A stretch of 27,653 nt of DNA from an uncultured Oscillospiraceae bacterium (GTDB lineage Bacteria; Bacillota; Clostridia; Oscillospirales; Oscillospiraceae): contig CAJUPU010000038.1 in NCBI GenBank assembly GCA_910588495.1, positions 1 to 27,653 on the forward strand, written 5' to 3'. The position numbers and the translations under genes are program-made. Positions 15,607 to 22,486 of this stretch are shown here, piece by piece. The stretch's first letter is position 1; the number at the start of each line of letters is the position of its first letter. Below the pieces are notes generated by a model. That model ran no database searches. It saw nothing but the letters and a program-made list of their open reading frames with translations, and was not told where the DNA came from.

Positions 15607-15641
15607 CAGGGTCCGTGCCGAAAAGACCGGCACGGACCCTG
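15607..15641 (+). promoter_or_regulatory. Perfect 14-pair hairpin in the leader of the plus-strand arm
   Basis: The arms 15607-15620 and 15628-15641 are exact reverse complements around a seven-base A-rich loop (15621-15627). No T-run follows, so a simple terminator is unlikely. It lies 48 bases before the start codon at 15689, in the predicted leader. It could be an operator palindrome, an RNA-protein site or an attenuator that needs a factor. Confidence 0.55.
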
Positions 15642-15688
15642 GGGCGGACACAGCGATGTGCCCGTCAATCTGTCGAGGAGTGATCCAA

Positions 15689-17242
15689 ATGGCTGATTTT
15701 GCTGAGATCGTATTGCAGTCCGACTGTATCTTCACCGCCGCCTCCCCCCAGCCCTTCGCCGGGCATGTGGCCGTGGCGGAAGGGCGCCTGCTGGCCGTGG
15801 GAGAGGGCCCCTGTCCCGACGCCCTCATCGGCGGCGGCACCCAGGTCCTGGAGCTGGGCAGGCGCACGGTGTGCCCCGGCTTCTCCGACGTGCACTGCTT
15901 CTTCACCGGCTACGCCGTGGGCCTCGCGGGGGCGGACCTATCCACCGCCGTAAGCTGTGAGGAGGCGGTGGGCCTGGCCAAAGCCCATGCTTCCCTCATC
16001 CCGGCGGACAGACCGGTGCTGGGTCATGGCTGGGACAGCGCCAAGCTCTCCCCCCAGGGGACCCAGGCCCTGGATGACGCCTTTGGGGACCGGCCCGCGG
16101 TGCTCTTTGCCCAGGGCTGTGAGACCTGCTGGATGAACCGGGCGGCCATGGACCGCTACCAGTTCACCCCCGAGACCTGCTGGCCCGAGTCCTATTGGCG
16201 CCTGCTGCCCGACGTGCTGGACGACCGGGCTTTCATCGTGCCGGAATTCAAGCGCTACATGAAGATGATGAACAGCCGGGGCGTCACCTCCGTGAAGGAG
16301 ATGGGCTTCGACCGGTTCTGCCGCTTCCCCGACCTGCTGGAGGAGCTGGAGCGGGCGGGAGAGCTCACCCTCCGGGTGAACTTCATGAGCCAGAGCGTGG
16401 GCCATCCCATGGATCTGGAATTCGGAAAAGAGATGCGGGACCGTTTCCAGGGGGACTTCGTCCGCTTCTCCGGCTACAACCAGATGACCGACGGCTCCAT
16501 CAGCCAGCTCTGCGGCGAGCTGAAGGAGCCCTATCGCTACGCGGACACCACCTGCGCCCAGCCCATCGACTGGGAACAGCTGGCCGCCGACGCCCGGGCC
16601 GCCGACGCCGAGGGCTTCCGCTTTTCCCTCCACGCCCAGGGGGACGGGGCCGTCGCCAAGGTGCTGGATATCTACGAGACCTGCCGCCGGAACGGCGATG
16701 GGCGGCTGGTCAACCGCCACGCCATCACAGACCTGGAGTTCACCGACCCCGCCGACCTGGAGCGCATGGGCCGTCTGGGGGCGGTGGCGGAGGTCTATCC
16801 CCAGATCCAGTCCATCGCCGACCGGGCGGGCAAGCTGGCCATGATCGAGGAGAAGATCGGCCTGGACCGGGGCAGATACTACTGGAACCGCCGGAAGATG
16901 GCGGACAGCGGCGTGCCCCTCAGCTGCGGCACCGACCTGCCCCTGCTCATCGACGACATCCCCCAGTCCGTCTACCACGCCGTGGGCGGGTATTTCCCCG
17001 AGGGCGGCCAGCCCTTCAACCCCCAGAACACCCTCACCGTGGCCGAGCTACTCACCGCCTGGACCCTGGGCGGGGCCTACGACCTGCTCCGGGAGGAGGA
17101 GCTGGGCACCCTGGAGGCGGGAAAAAAGGCGGACATCGCCGTGTTGTCCGGCGACATCTTTGCCACCCCAGTGGAGCGGGCCCGGGAGCTGACGGTGGAT
17201 CTGACCCTGGTGGACGGCAGGATCGTCCACAGCGCGCTGTGA
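15689..17242 (+). CDS. Amidohydrolase-3 (YtcJ-like) family protein
   Basis: A 517-aa member of the YtcJ-type Amidohydrolase_3 family. The small beta-sandwich ends flank a TIM barrel; GHGWDSAKL, SLHAQGDGA (His315), NRHAITD (His344) and SCGTDLP (Asp416) mark the expected active-site strands, and the C-terminal block GTLEAGKKADIAVLSGD is typical. The first metal motif, normally HxH after PGFxD, reads DVHCFF, so His69 is kept but Phe71 replaces the second His; this may alter metal binding. The ATG at 15689 has GAGGAG eight bases upstream. Family members hydrolyse N-acyl or amide bonds of varied compounds; here a glycated amide substrate would fit the context but is unproven. Confidence 0.85.
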   Translation: MADFAEIVLQSDCIFTAASPQPFAGHVAVAEGRLLAVGEGPCPDALIGGGTQVLELGRRTVCPGFSDVHCFFTGYAVGLAGADLSTAVSCEEAVGLAKAHASLIPADRPVLGHGWDSAKLSPQGTQALDDAFGDRPAVLFAQGCETCWMNRAAMDRYQFTPETCWPESYWRLLPDVLDDRAFIVPEFKRYMKMMNSRGVTSVKEMGFDRFCRFPDLLEELERAGELTLRVNFMSQSVGHPMDLEFGKEMRDRFQGDFVRFSGYNQMTDGSISQLCGELKEPYRYADTTCAQPIDWEQLAADARAADAEGFRFSLHAQGDGAVAKVLDIYETCRRNGDGRLVNRHAITDLEFTDPADLERMGRLGAVAEVYPQIQSIADRAGKLAMIEEKIGLDRGRYYWNRRKMADSGVPLSCGTDLPLLIDDIPQSVYHAVGGYFPEGGQPFNPQNTLTVAELLTAWTLGGAYDLLREEELGTLEAGKKADIAVLSGDIFATPVERARELTVDLTLVDGRIVHSAL

Positions 17243-17255
17243 AAGGGGTGCCGCC

Positions 17256-18098
17256 ATGTCTCGTATCACCATGCAGGACGTGTCCGTCATGAGCGTACAA
17301 TACGTCCAGCACACCTTCGACTACTACCTGGACTCCATGGCAAAGGCCGGGCTGACCAAAGTGGATCTGTGGGGCGGCGTGCCCCACTATTGCCGGCTGG
17401 ACCACACCGGCACCGCCCAGGCCGTCCTGCTGCGCCGGAAGATCCAGGACCGGGGGATGCAGGTGGTCATCTACACCCCGGAGACCCTGTCCTATCCCTT
17501 CAGCTATTCCCACCCCGACCCGGCCGTCCGGGGGCGCACCATCGACTACATGAGGCAGGCCATGGAGGACGCCCTGGCGCTGGGCACGGACCGGGTGTTT
17601 CTCAACACCGGCTGCCACCCCCGGGACCTGGACCGGGAGGAGGGGTGGAAGCGGACCGCGGACAGCTTCCACACCCTGGCCGGGCTGGCCGAGGGCCTGG
17701 GCGTCCGGCTGGTGCTGGAGCAGCTCCAGCCCTATGAGAGCAATCTGGTCCTCTCCCTGGCCGACCTCAAGCGGATGCTGGCCGAGGTGGGGTCGCCCGC
17801 CCTGACCTGCTGTGTGGACGTGGTGGCCATGGAGGTGGCGGGAGACACCCTGGAGGACTTCTGCCGGGAGCTGGGAGACAAGCTCCAGTGGATCCACTAC
17901 TCGGACAGCCACCATCTGGTGCTGGGCGAAGGGGACTACGGCCGGGAGAAGCTGGAGGGCTGGGTCCGCACCCTGGAGCGGTACGGCTACCAAAACTGCC
18001 TGGATCTGGAGATCAACGACTCCATCTACTGGGAGGACCCCCACGGCTCCCTCCAGCGCTCCGCCGACTATCTGCGCGCCTTCCTGCCGGAGCGCTGA
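17256..18098 (+). CDS. FrlC-like TIM-barrel epimerase, divergent copy
   Basis: Sugar-phosphate isomerase/epimerase-like TIM-barrel protein (280 aa). It shares with FrlC the blocks VDLWGGVPHY, YTPETLSYPFSY, EQLQPYESN and ELGDKLQWIHYSD, and the metal ligands Glu155, Asp188, His214 and Glu252 are retained, so it should be an active epimerase or isomerase. It lacks the FrlC ending NEPRxYAR, having SIYWEDPHGSLQRSADYLR instead. It starts 13 bases after the YtcJ-like gene with a GAAAGGGG ribosome site. The divergence from the frlC at 13404-14234 suggests a different sugar-amine or sugar substrate. Confidence 0.85.
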   Translation: MSRITMQDVSVMSVQYVQHTFDYYLDSMAKAGLTKVDLWGGVPHYCRLDHTGTAQAVLLRRKIQDRGMQVVIYTPETLSYPFSYSHPDPAVRGRTIDYMRQAMEDALALGTDRVFLNTGCHPRDLDREEGWKRTADSFHTLAGLAEGLGVRLVLEQLQPYESNLVLSLADLKRMLAEVGSPALTCCVDVVAMEVAGDTLEDFCRELGDKLQWIHYSDSHHLVLGEGDYGREKLEGWVRTLERYGYQNCLDLEINDSIYWEDPHGSLQRSADYLRAFLPER

Positions 18099-18130
18099 AT
18101 CATTTATCTTGTATAGAGAGGACGATCCCC

Positions 18131-19513
18131 TTGGCTTCCATCCTGCGTCCCCTGCGTGACACCGCTTTGCTGCGCCAGATCGGCCGGCTGGCCTGGCCCA
18201 CCGTCACCGAGATGGCCCTTCAGACCCTGGTGCAGTATGTGGACACCGCCCAGGTGGGCCGCATCGGGGTGGCGGCGTCGGCGGCGGTGGGGCTGACCTC
18301 CACCACCACCTGGCTGGTCAACGCCCCCATCGGCGCCATGGCCATGGGGGTGCTGGCCTGCATCTCCCAGGCCCTGGGGGCGCGGGACGAGGAGCGGGCC
18401 CGGCGGACGGCGGACCAGTCCCTGTTCATCGTGCTGGTGCTGGGGCTGGGCATGACGGCGGCCACCCTGGCCGCCGCTCCCTTCCTGCCCGGCTGGCTGG
18501 GGGCGGAGGCAGACATCCGCCGGGACGCCTCCCTCTACTTCGCCATCATCTGCGCCCCCATGCTCTTCCGCACCGCCAGCTATCTGTTCGCCTCGGTGCT
18601 GCGGGCCACCGGCAACTCCCAGACGCCCATGCAGATCAACCTGCTGATGAACGCCATCAACGTGACGCTCAACTTCCTGCTCATCAACCCCAGCCAGGTC
18701 TGGGAGCTGGGCCCGGTGTCCCTGCCCATGTGGGGGGCCGGGTGGGGCGTGGTGGGAGCCGCCGTCGCCACGGCGGTCTCCTATCTCGTGGGAGGCACGC
18801 TGATGTTCCTGGCCGTCCGGGCCTGTCCCCTGCTCCGGCCCCGGGGGCCCCGCCCCATCCCCCACTGGGACACCCTGCGCCGCTGTCTGCGCATCAGCCT
18901 GCCCATCGCCGCGGACCGGGTGACGGTGATGCTTGGGCAGGTGGTCTTTACCGCCCTAGTGGCCCGGCTGGGGACGGCGGCCGTCTCCGCCCACACGATC
19001 GCCCTCACCGCCGAGCAGGCGTTCTATGTCCCCGGTTACGGGATGCAGGCCGCCGCGGCCACTCTGGCGGGCTACGCCGTGGGCGGGCGGGACGAGGAGC
19101 GGCTGCGGGAGAGCTCCTCCGCCATCATCGCCGTGGCGGTGCTCCTGATGAGCGTTCTGAGCCTGTTTTTGTTCCTCTTTCCCGCTTTTTTCATGGGGAT
19201 CTTCATCGACACGCCCGAGGTGGTCCAGCTGGGGGCCAACGTGCTGCGGCTCATCTCCCTGTCCGAGCCCTTCTTCGCCGTCGTCATCATCCTGGAGGGG
19301 GTGTTCAACGGGGCCGGCGACACACGGACCCCTTTTTTGATCTCCCTGTTCTGCATGTGGGGCGTGCGCATCTTGGCCACGTGGATCTGTGTGCGCTGGC
19401 TGGGCCTGGGCCTCACGGCGGTATGGCTGTGCATGATCGCAGACAACATGGCCCGCTTTTTTCTGGTCTTGACCCGTTATCACGGCCATAAGTGGCTGTC
19501 AAAGCTTCTCTGA
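18131..19513 (+). CDS. MATE-family efflux transporter
   Basis: Twelve-helix MATE (MatE/NorM-type) exporter, 460 aa from a TTG start at 18131 with GAGAGGA nine bases ahead; the open frame reaches back into the epimerase gene, so the earlier starts are rejected. Hallmarks include the early LAWPTVTEMALQTLVQYVDTAQVGRIG, the pseudo-repeat beginning near LRISLPIAADRVTVMLGQ, and VFNGAGDTRTPF late in the protein. MATE proteins use sodium or proton gradients to expel cations and organic compounds. Being the last gene of the plus-strand arm, 32 bases behind the epimerase, it may expel a toxic by-product of Amadori metabolism; that link is inference. Confidence 0.9.
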   Translation: MASILRPLRDTALLRQIGRLAWPTVTEMALQTLVQYVDTAQVGRIGVAASAAVGLTSTTTWLVNAPIGAMAMGVLACISQALGARDEERARRTADQSLFIVLVLGLGMTAATLAAAPFLPGWLGAEADIRRDASLYFAIICAPMLFRTASYLFASVLRATGNSQTPMQINLLMNAINVTLNFLLINPSQVWELGPVSLPMWGAGWGVVGAAVATAVSYLVGGTLMFLAVRACPLLRPRGPRPIPHWDTLRRCLRISLPIAADRVTVMLGQVVFTALVARLGTAAVSAHTIALTAEQAFYVPGYGMQAAAATLAGYAVGGRDEERLRESSSAIIAVAVLLMSVLSLFLFLFPAFFMGIFIDTPEVVQLGANVLRLISLSEPFFAVVIILEGVFNGAGDTRTPFLISLFCMWGVRILATWICVRWLGLGLTAVWLCMIADNMARFFLVLTRYHGHKWLSKLL

Positions 19514-19525
19514 AACGCGCCTCAT

Positions 19526-19566
19526 AACAGCGAGGACCGCCCCAGACCGGGGCGGTCCTCGCTGTT
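19526..19566. terminator. Strong terminator between MATE gene and thioesterase
   Basis: The arms 19526-19543 and 19549-19566 form an 18-pair perfect stem with a five-base loop, 13 bases after the MATE stop, with AA before and TT after. The T-run is short, but the stem is very stable, and the genes converge here, so it probably acts in both directions. Confidence 0.75.
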
Positions 19567-19596
19567 TCATCTGTCGGACACAGTCATTTCGATCGA

Positions 19597-19767
19597 TCAA
19601 GACCTTCTGGCGCTCTCCCGCTCCAGCCCGGCGCCCACGGGGAACAGCGCCTTCATCTCGCTTTGCAGCACCTGCGCCGCCGGGGAAAACACCGCGTATT
19701 TTTTCCAGGCCGGGAGCAGCGGAAGGTCCTCATCATGCGGCAGGCTGAGCAATCTTGTCCCGTGCGC
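19597..19767 (-). pseudogene. Coding-like remnant behind the thioesterase
   Basis: Directly after the thioesterase TGA, in the same frame, 56 more codons stay open to a TGA at 19599-19597. They have the strong third-position G/C bias of real genes here. The text includes LPLLPAWKKYAVFSPAAQVLQSEMK and ALFPVGAGLE. The part SPAAQVLQSEMKALF resembles the tail of a LysR-type regulator. No start codon with a ribosome site is apparent. It may be the tail of a deleted gene joined behind the thioesterase, or rarely a read-through extension of it. Confidence 0.4.
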
Positions 19768-20160
19768 TCACTTGTTCAGCTTTCCTTGGACCTTGGCCAA
19801 AAACTTGTCCGGCTGGATGATGAAGCGCTGGTGGGTCCCCCCGCCGATCCTTCCTGCCTCGTCGTAGGCCGCCACGTCGAAGGTGAGCTTCCGGCCCTCC
19901 ACCGCCGTGACCTCCGCCTCCGCCCACACCTTCATGCCGATGGGGCTGGCCGCGTCGTGGGAGATGTCCAGATGGGTGCCCACCGTGCCCTGGTCCTCCG
20001 CCAGCGCTCCCTGTACCGCCTGGACGGCGGCATTCTCCATCAGCGCCACCATCCAGGGGGTGGCAAACACGGGGGCCAGCCCGGAGCCCGCCGCCCGGGC
20101 GGTGTTGTCCGGGGTGACCACGGTCTCCGCCCGGCCCTTCATTCCGATCTCAACAGACAT
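19768..20160 (-). CDS. Hotdog-fold thioesterase, FlK-like
   Basis: A 130-aa acyl-CoA thioesterase-like hotdog protein similar in layout to fluoroacetyl-CoA thioesterase FlK. Thr34, Glu42 and His68 match the FlK catalytic Thr42, Glu50 and His76 with one constant offset of eight, in the contexts FATPWMVALMEN and GTHLDISHDAASP. The closing GGGTHQRFII is also typical. Such genes are common in butyrate-forming Clostridia, where the substrate is unknown and is not expected to be fluoroacetyl-CoA. The ATG at 20160 has a GGAGGG ribosome site; upstream open frame is non-coding. It has its own promoter and is divergent from sigK. Confidence 0.85.
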   Translation of the reverse strand: MSVEIGMKGRAETVVTPDNTARAAGSGLAPVFATPWMVALMENAAVQAVQGALAEDQGTVGTHLDISHDAASPIGMKVWAEAEVTAVEGRKLTFDVAAYDEAGRIGGGTHQRFIIQPDKFLAKVQGKLNK

Positions 20161-20191
20161 GGTAGATCCCTCCATTCCTTTGATGGAAACA

Positions 20192-20220
20192 AGTATATAC
20201 GTTTCCCGCCTGCTTTGCAA
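20192..20220 (-). promoter_or_regulatory. Predicted promoter of the thioesterase gene
   Basis: On the minus strand TTGCAA (20215-20220) and TATACT (20192-20197) are separated by 17 bases, placing the start of transcription about 25 bases ahead of the ATG at 20160. Confidence 0.6.
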
Positions 20221-20286
20221 TCCTTAAGAAGCTGCCATCCATCCAGGGGACAGGGCCCAAAGGCGTTTGCCCTCTCCGCCCCTTTA

Positions 20287-20314
20287 ATAAGGACACGCCG
20301 CCTTCGCATACAGT
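20287..20314 (+). promoter_or_regulatory. Predicted sigma-E-type promoter of sigK
   Basis: ATA (20287-20289) and CATACAGT (20307-20314) are separated by 17 bases, which fits the sigma-E pattern ATA-N16-18-CATACAnT known from Bacillus and Clostridium. The start of transcription would fall near 20320, just ahead of the GGAGGT ribosome site. Mother-cell expression of sigK from sigma-E is established for spore-formers. Confidence 0.65.
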
Positions 20315-20333
20315 TTGAGTGGAGGTGGTGTCC

Positions 20334-21023
20334 ATGTGGACGGCATGGCTGTTATTGACACTGAACGGGCTGTTCTTCACCCTTCGCCTGGCCGGGAATA
20401 CGGGGTCCTTTCCCCGGGCCCTGACCCGGGACGAGGAGCAGGACTGCCTAGAGCGGATGGCGAAGGGCGACGCCGACGCCAGGGATATGCTCATCGAACA
20501 CAATCTGCGGCTGGTGGCGCATATCGTCAAAAAATACTACACCCCCAACGGCGATCAGGACGATCTGATCTCCATCGGGACCATCGGCCTGATCAAAGGG
20601 GTGTCCACATTCAAAGCGGACAAAAATGTGCGGCTGGCCACTTACGCCAGCCGGTGCATAGAAAACGAGATCCTGATGTATTTCCGCTCCCAGCGCAGGC
20701 TCCAGGGCGAGCTGTCCCTTTCCGACTCCCTGGACGGCGAGGGGGAAAACGGCTCTTTGTCCCTCATCGACGTGGTGCGGGTGGACGACAACATGCTGGA
20801 GGAGCTGGACCTGCGGGACGCCTGCGCCAAGGTCCGCCGGTGCGTGGACGCCTGCCTCACCGGGCGGGAGGCCCACATCATCCGCCTGCGCTACGGTTTG
20901 GGGGGGCGGGCCCCCCTCACCCAGCGGGAGATCGCCTCGCTGTGCGGGATCAGCAGGAGCTATGTGTCCCGCATCGAAAAAAAAGCCCTGGAGAAGCTGC
21001 GGCTGGAGTACGAAAAGGGTTGA
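20334..21023 (+). CDS. sigK: Sporulation sigma factor SigK
   Basis: Late mother-cell RNA polymerase sigma factor (229 aa). Region 2 (LIEHNLRLVAHIVKKYY, DLISIGTIGLIKGV, RLATYASRCIENEILMYFRS) and region 4 (TQREIASLCGISRSYVSRIEKKALEKL) closely match Bacillus subtilis SigK. The N-terminus, MWTAWLLLTLNGLFFTL, is a hydrophobic pro-sequence like that of pro-SigK, so activation by SpoIVFB-type cleavage is expected. The frame opens at a GTG at 20319, but GGAGGT is eight bases ahead of the ATG at 20334. The gene is uninterrupted, so no skin-type element is inserted in it here. Confidence 0.93.
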   Translation: MWTAWLLLTLNGLFFTLRLAGNTGSFPRALTRDEEQDCLERMAKGDADARDMLIEHNLRLVAHIVKKYYTPNGDQDDLISIGTIGLIKGVSTFKADKNVRLATYASRCIENEILMYFRSQRRLQGELSLSDSLDGEGENGSLSLIDVVRVDDNMLEELDLRDACAKVRRCVDACLTGREAHIIRLRYGLGGRAPLTQREIASLCGISRSYVSRIEKKALEKLRLEYEKG

Positions 21024-21058
21024 AAAGGGCCGGGCGAGCCACCTCGCCCGGCCTTTTC
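21022..21058. terminator. Bidirectional terminator between sigK and the zinc-ribbon gene
   Basis: GCCGGGCGAG (21029-21038) pairs with CTCGCCCGGC (21043-21052) around a four-base loop, and GAAAAGG before it faces CTTTTC after it with a one-base bulge. A-rich on one side and T-rich on the other, it can stop transcription from both converging genes. Confidence 0.85.
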
Positions 21059-21076
21059 GCGCTTTGCCCCTCCGCG

Positions 21077-21349
21077 TCACCTTTTCCACCGCTTGAGCAT
21101 GGGGAAGAACTGGTGCATCTGGGCCTTGGCCTGGTCCTGGGTCATGCCCGGGTTGGCCTGGGCCATCATGGGGGCGCAGAAGTCGATCATCTCCTCCATG
21201 GTCATCTCCCCGGCAAACCTCCCGTCCTTATAGCAGTAGGAGCAGTAGTCGGCGCTGGGGGAGCCGTCCGCCTCGGTGCCGTGGGCGGCGCCGGGACCCA
21301 GGGGCATCCCGCAGGACTGGCAGAACTTCATGTCTTTGTATTGTTCCAT
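21077..21349 (-). CDS. Putative zinc-ribbon protein with its own internal start
   Basis: The last 90 codons of the WYL frame form a self-contained putative zinc-ribbon protein. CxxC pairs at Cys10/Cys13 (KFCQSCGMPL) and Cys36/Cys39 (DYCSYCYKDG) should bind one zinc. A Met- and Gln-rich helical tail follows (MTMEEMIDFCAPMM). The ATG at 21349 has an excellent AAAGGAGGT ribosome site, and an extended -10 lies about 35 bases upstream, so it is very likely also made on its own. Such stand-alone zinc-ribbon proteins are common in Clostridia and of unknown function. Confidence 0.75.
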   Translation of the reverse strand: MEQYKDMKFCQSCGMPLGPGAAHGTEADGSPSADYCSYCYKDGRFAGEMTMEEMIDFCAPMMAQANPGMTQDQAKAQMHQFFPMLKRWKR

Positions 21350-22315
21350 CGTCGGAACCTCCTTTGGTTTGGATGGTCCCATCATACCACCCAAACCCTG
21401 ACAAGGCATGTCATGTTCCAATGCGTGGGCCCAATAAATTTTCCAGCCCAGGGCGGCCAGGCGCCGGCGCAGGGCGTCGGGCGAGAGCACCTCCACCCCC
21501 GCGCCGAAGCTGAGCAGATAGCCGTACAGCCACTGGTCCTCGGGGAACACGGCCTCCACCAGCAGTGAGCCGTCCTTCTGCCGCTCCACACAGCCCTGGT
21601 CGAACTCGTCGTACACCCGGTAGGCCATATAGGGGGCGAAGCGCAGCTTCACCTCCACCCGGAACAGGGGCGGGATGTCGCCGGAATACCCGATCTCCGG
21701 CGGGTCCAGGCGGCGGTGGAACACCTCTCCGGTGGGGGCCGGGGACAAGATCCGGGACAGCCGGAAGGTGCGGTAGTCCTCCCGCTCCAGGTCCAGCGCC
21801 TGGAGATACCACCCCTGCCCCTTGAACACCAGCCGGGCGGGGAGCACCCGCCGGGGCCGGGTCGAGCCGTAGGAGCTGGCGTAGTCGAAGGCCAGCTCCT
21901 GCCGCTCCAGCACCGCCCGCTTGAGCAGGCGGAACTTTTCGCTCTCCCCCTCCCCCGCCCCCCAGCGGGACAGGTCCACCTGGAGCCAGTCCTCCCCGCT
22001 CCGGCCGAACAGGGCGGACAGCTTGGTCAGCACCTGTCCCCCCTCCTGGCCGGGGAGGCTCCGCAGGGCCAGCAGCAGCTGGCGCTGCTCCTCCTCAGAG
22101 AAGGCGGCCCGGTCCAGCACATAGCCGGGCAGCAGCGCTACCCCGCCCCCCGCCCCCTGGGCGGTGTAGACGGGCACCCCGGCGGCAGACAGGGCGTCCA
22201 CGTCCCGCAGCACCGTGCGCTGGGACACCTCCAGCTTTTCCGCCAGCTCCCCGGCGGTCATGCGGCCCTTTTCCAGCAGCAGATAGATCATCTGGAATTG
22301 TCGGTCCACGGACAT
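21077..22315 (-). CDS. WYL-domain transcriptional regulator in frame with a zinc-ribbon protein
   Basis: The frame encodes 412 aa. Residues 1-60 form a DeoR-like helix-turn-helix (RMTAGELAEKLEVSQRTVLRDV); residues about 115-300 form a WYL effector domain (RQELAFDYASSYG, GWYLQALDLEREDYRTFRLSRI) ending near LRRRLAALGWKIYW, where such regulators normally stop. The frame then crosses a promoter-like linker and continues through a complete zinc-ribbon module (see 21077-21349). Either this is a true fusion or the WYL stop codon has been lost. The ATG at 22315 has GGAGGAGG upstream; the frame opens earlier, inside the promoter. WYL proteins usually act as ligand-responsive regulators; the target is unknown, possibly the divergent ABC-F gene. 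Confidence 0.85.
   Translation of the reverse strand: MSVDRQFQMIYLLLEKGRMTAGELAEKLEVSQRTVLRDVDALSAAGVPVYTAQGAGGGVALLPGYVLDRAAFSEEEQRQLLLALRSLPGQEGGQVLTKLSALFGRSGEDWLQVDLSRWGAGEGESEKFRLLKRAVLERQELAFDYASSYGSTRPRRVLPARLVFKGQGWYLQALDLEREDYRTFRLSRILSPAPTGEVFHRRLDPPEIGYSGDIPPLFRVEVKLRFAPYMAYRVYDEFDQGCVERQKDGSLLVEAVFPEDQWLYGYLLSFGAGVEVLSPDALRRRLAALGWKIYWAHALEHDMPCQGLGGMMGPSKPKEVPTMEQYKDMKFCQSCGMPLGPGAAHGTEADGSPSADYCSYCYKDGRFAGEMTMEEMIDFCAPMMAQANPGMTQDQAKAQMHQFFPMLKRWKR
21381..21389 (-). promoter_or_regulatory. Predicted extended -10 promoter of the zinc-ribbon gene
   Basis: On the minus strand TGGTATGAT (21381-21389) provides a TGn-extended -10, starting transcription about 25 bases ahead of the ATG at 21349. 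The -35 region is poor (ATGCCT at 17-base spacing). The same TGGTAnnAT core marks the promoters of the WYL, ABC-F, hprK and rpmB genes. Confidence 0.5.
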
Positions 22316-22355
22316 GGCGAGCCCCCTCCTCCACTGCCCAGATCTTTCTCTGTTT

Positions 22356-22384
22356 ATGATACCACACTTTCCCCGCACAATCAA
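22356..22384 (-). promoter_or_regulatory. Predicted promoter of the WYL regulator
   Basis: On the minus strand TTGATT (22379-22384) and TATCAT (22356-22361) are separated by 17 bases, with TGG directly before the -10. The 13-base element GTGTGGTATCATA faces an almost identical copy, GTGTGGTATGATA, on the opposite strand at 22442-22454. Confidence 0.65.
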
Positions 22385-22441
22385 TTTTCAGTGGAAACTC
22401 ACAACAAAAAAATCCTCAAAACCCTGTCCTTTTCCCCGCCG

Positions 22442-22454
22442 GTGTGGTATGATA
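22442..22454 (+). promoter_or_regulatory. Predicted extended -10 promoter of the ABC-F gene
   Basis: GTGTGGTATGATA contains TATGAT at 22448-22453 with a TGG extension. The -35 is weak (CTGTCC at 22424-22429 with 18-base spacing). Transcription would start near 22460, 27 bases ahead of the ATG. Confidence 0.55.
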
Positions 22455-22486
22455 CTCGTTGAAATCTTGAGAAGGAGCGGCCATCC

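Larger units (their letters stand above)
15086..15688. other. Divergent control region of the frl-like locus
   Basis: About 600 bases with no credible gene. It contains the minus-strand promoter at 15151-15180 with a short leader hairpin (GGACCG 15113-15118 with CGGTCC 15124-15129), a plus-strand promoter at 15501-15529 and a long perfect hairpin at 15607-15641. The middle (about 15240-15480) is strikingly rich in C on the plus strand, with no structure that I could name. Open frames here are short and antisense to each other. Confidence 0.6.
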
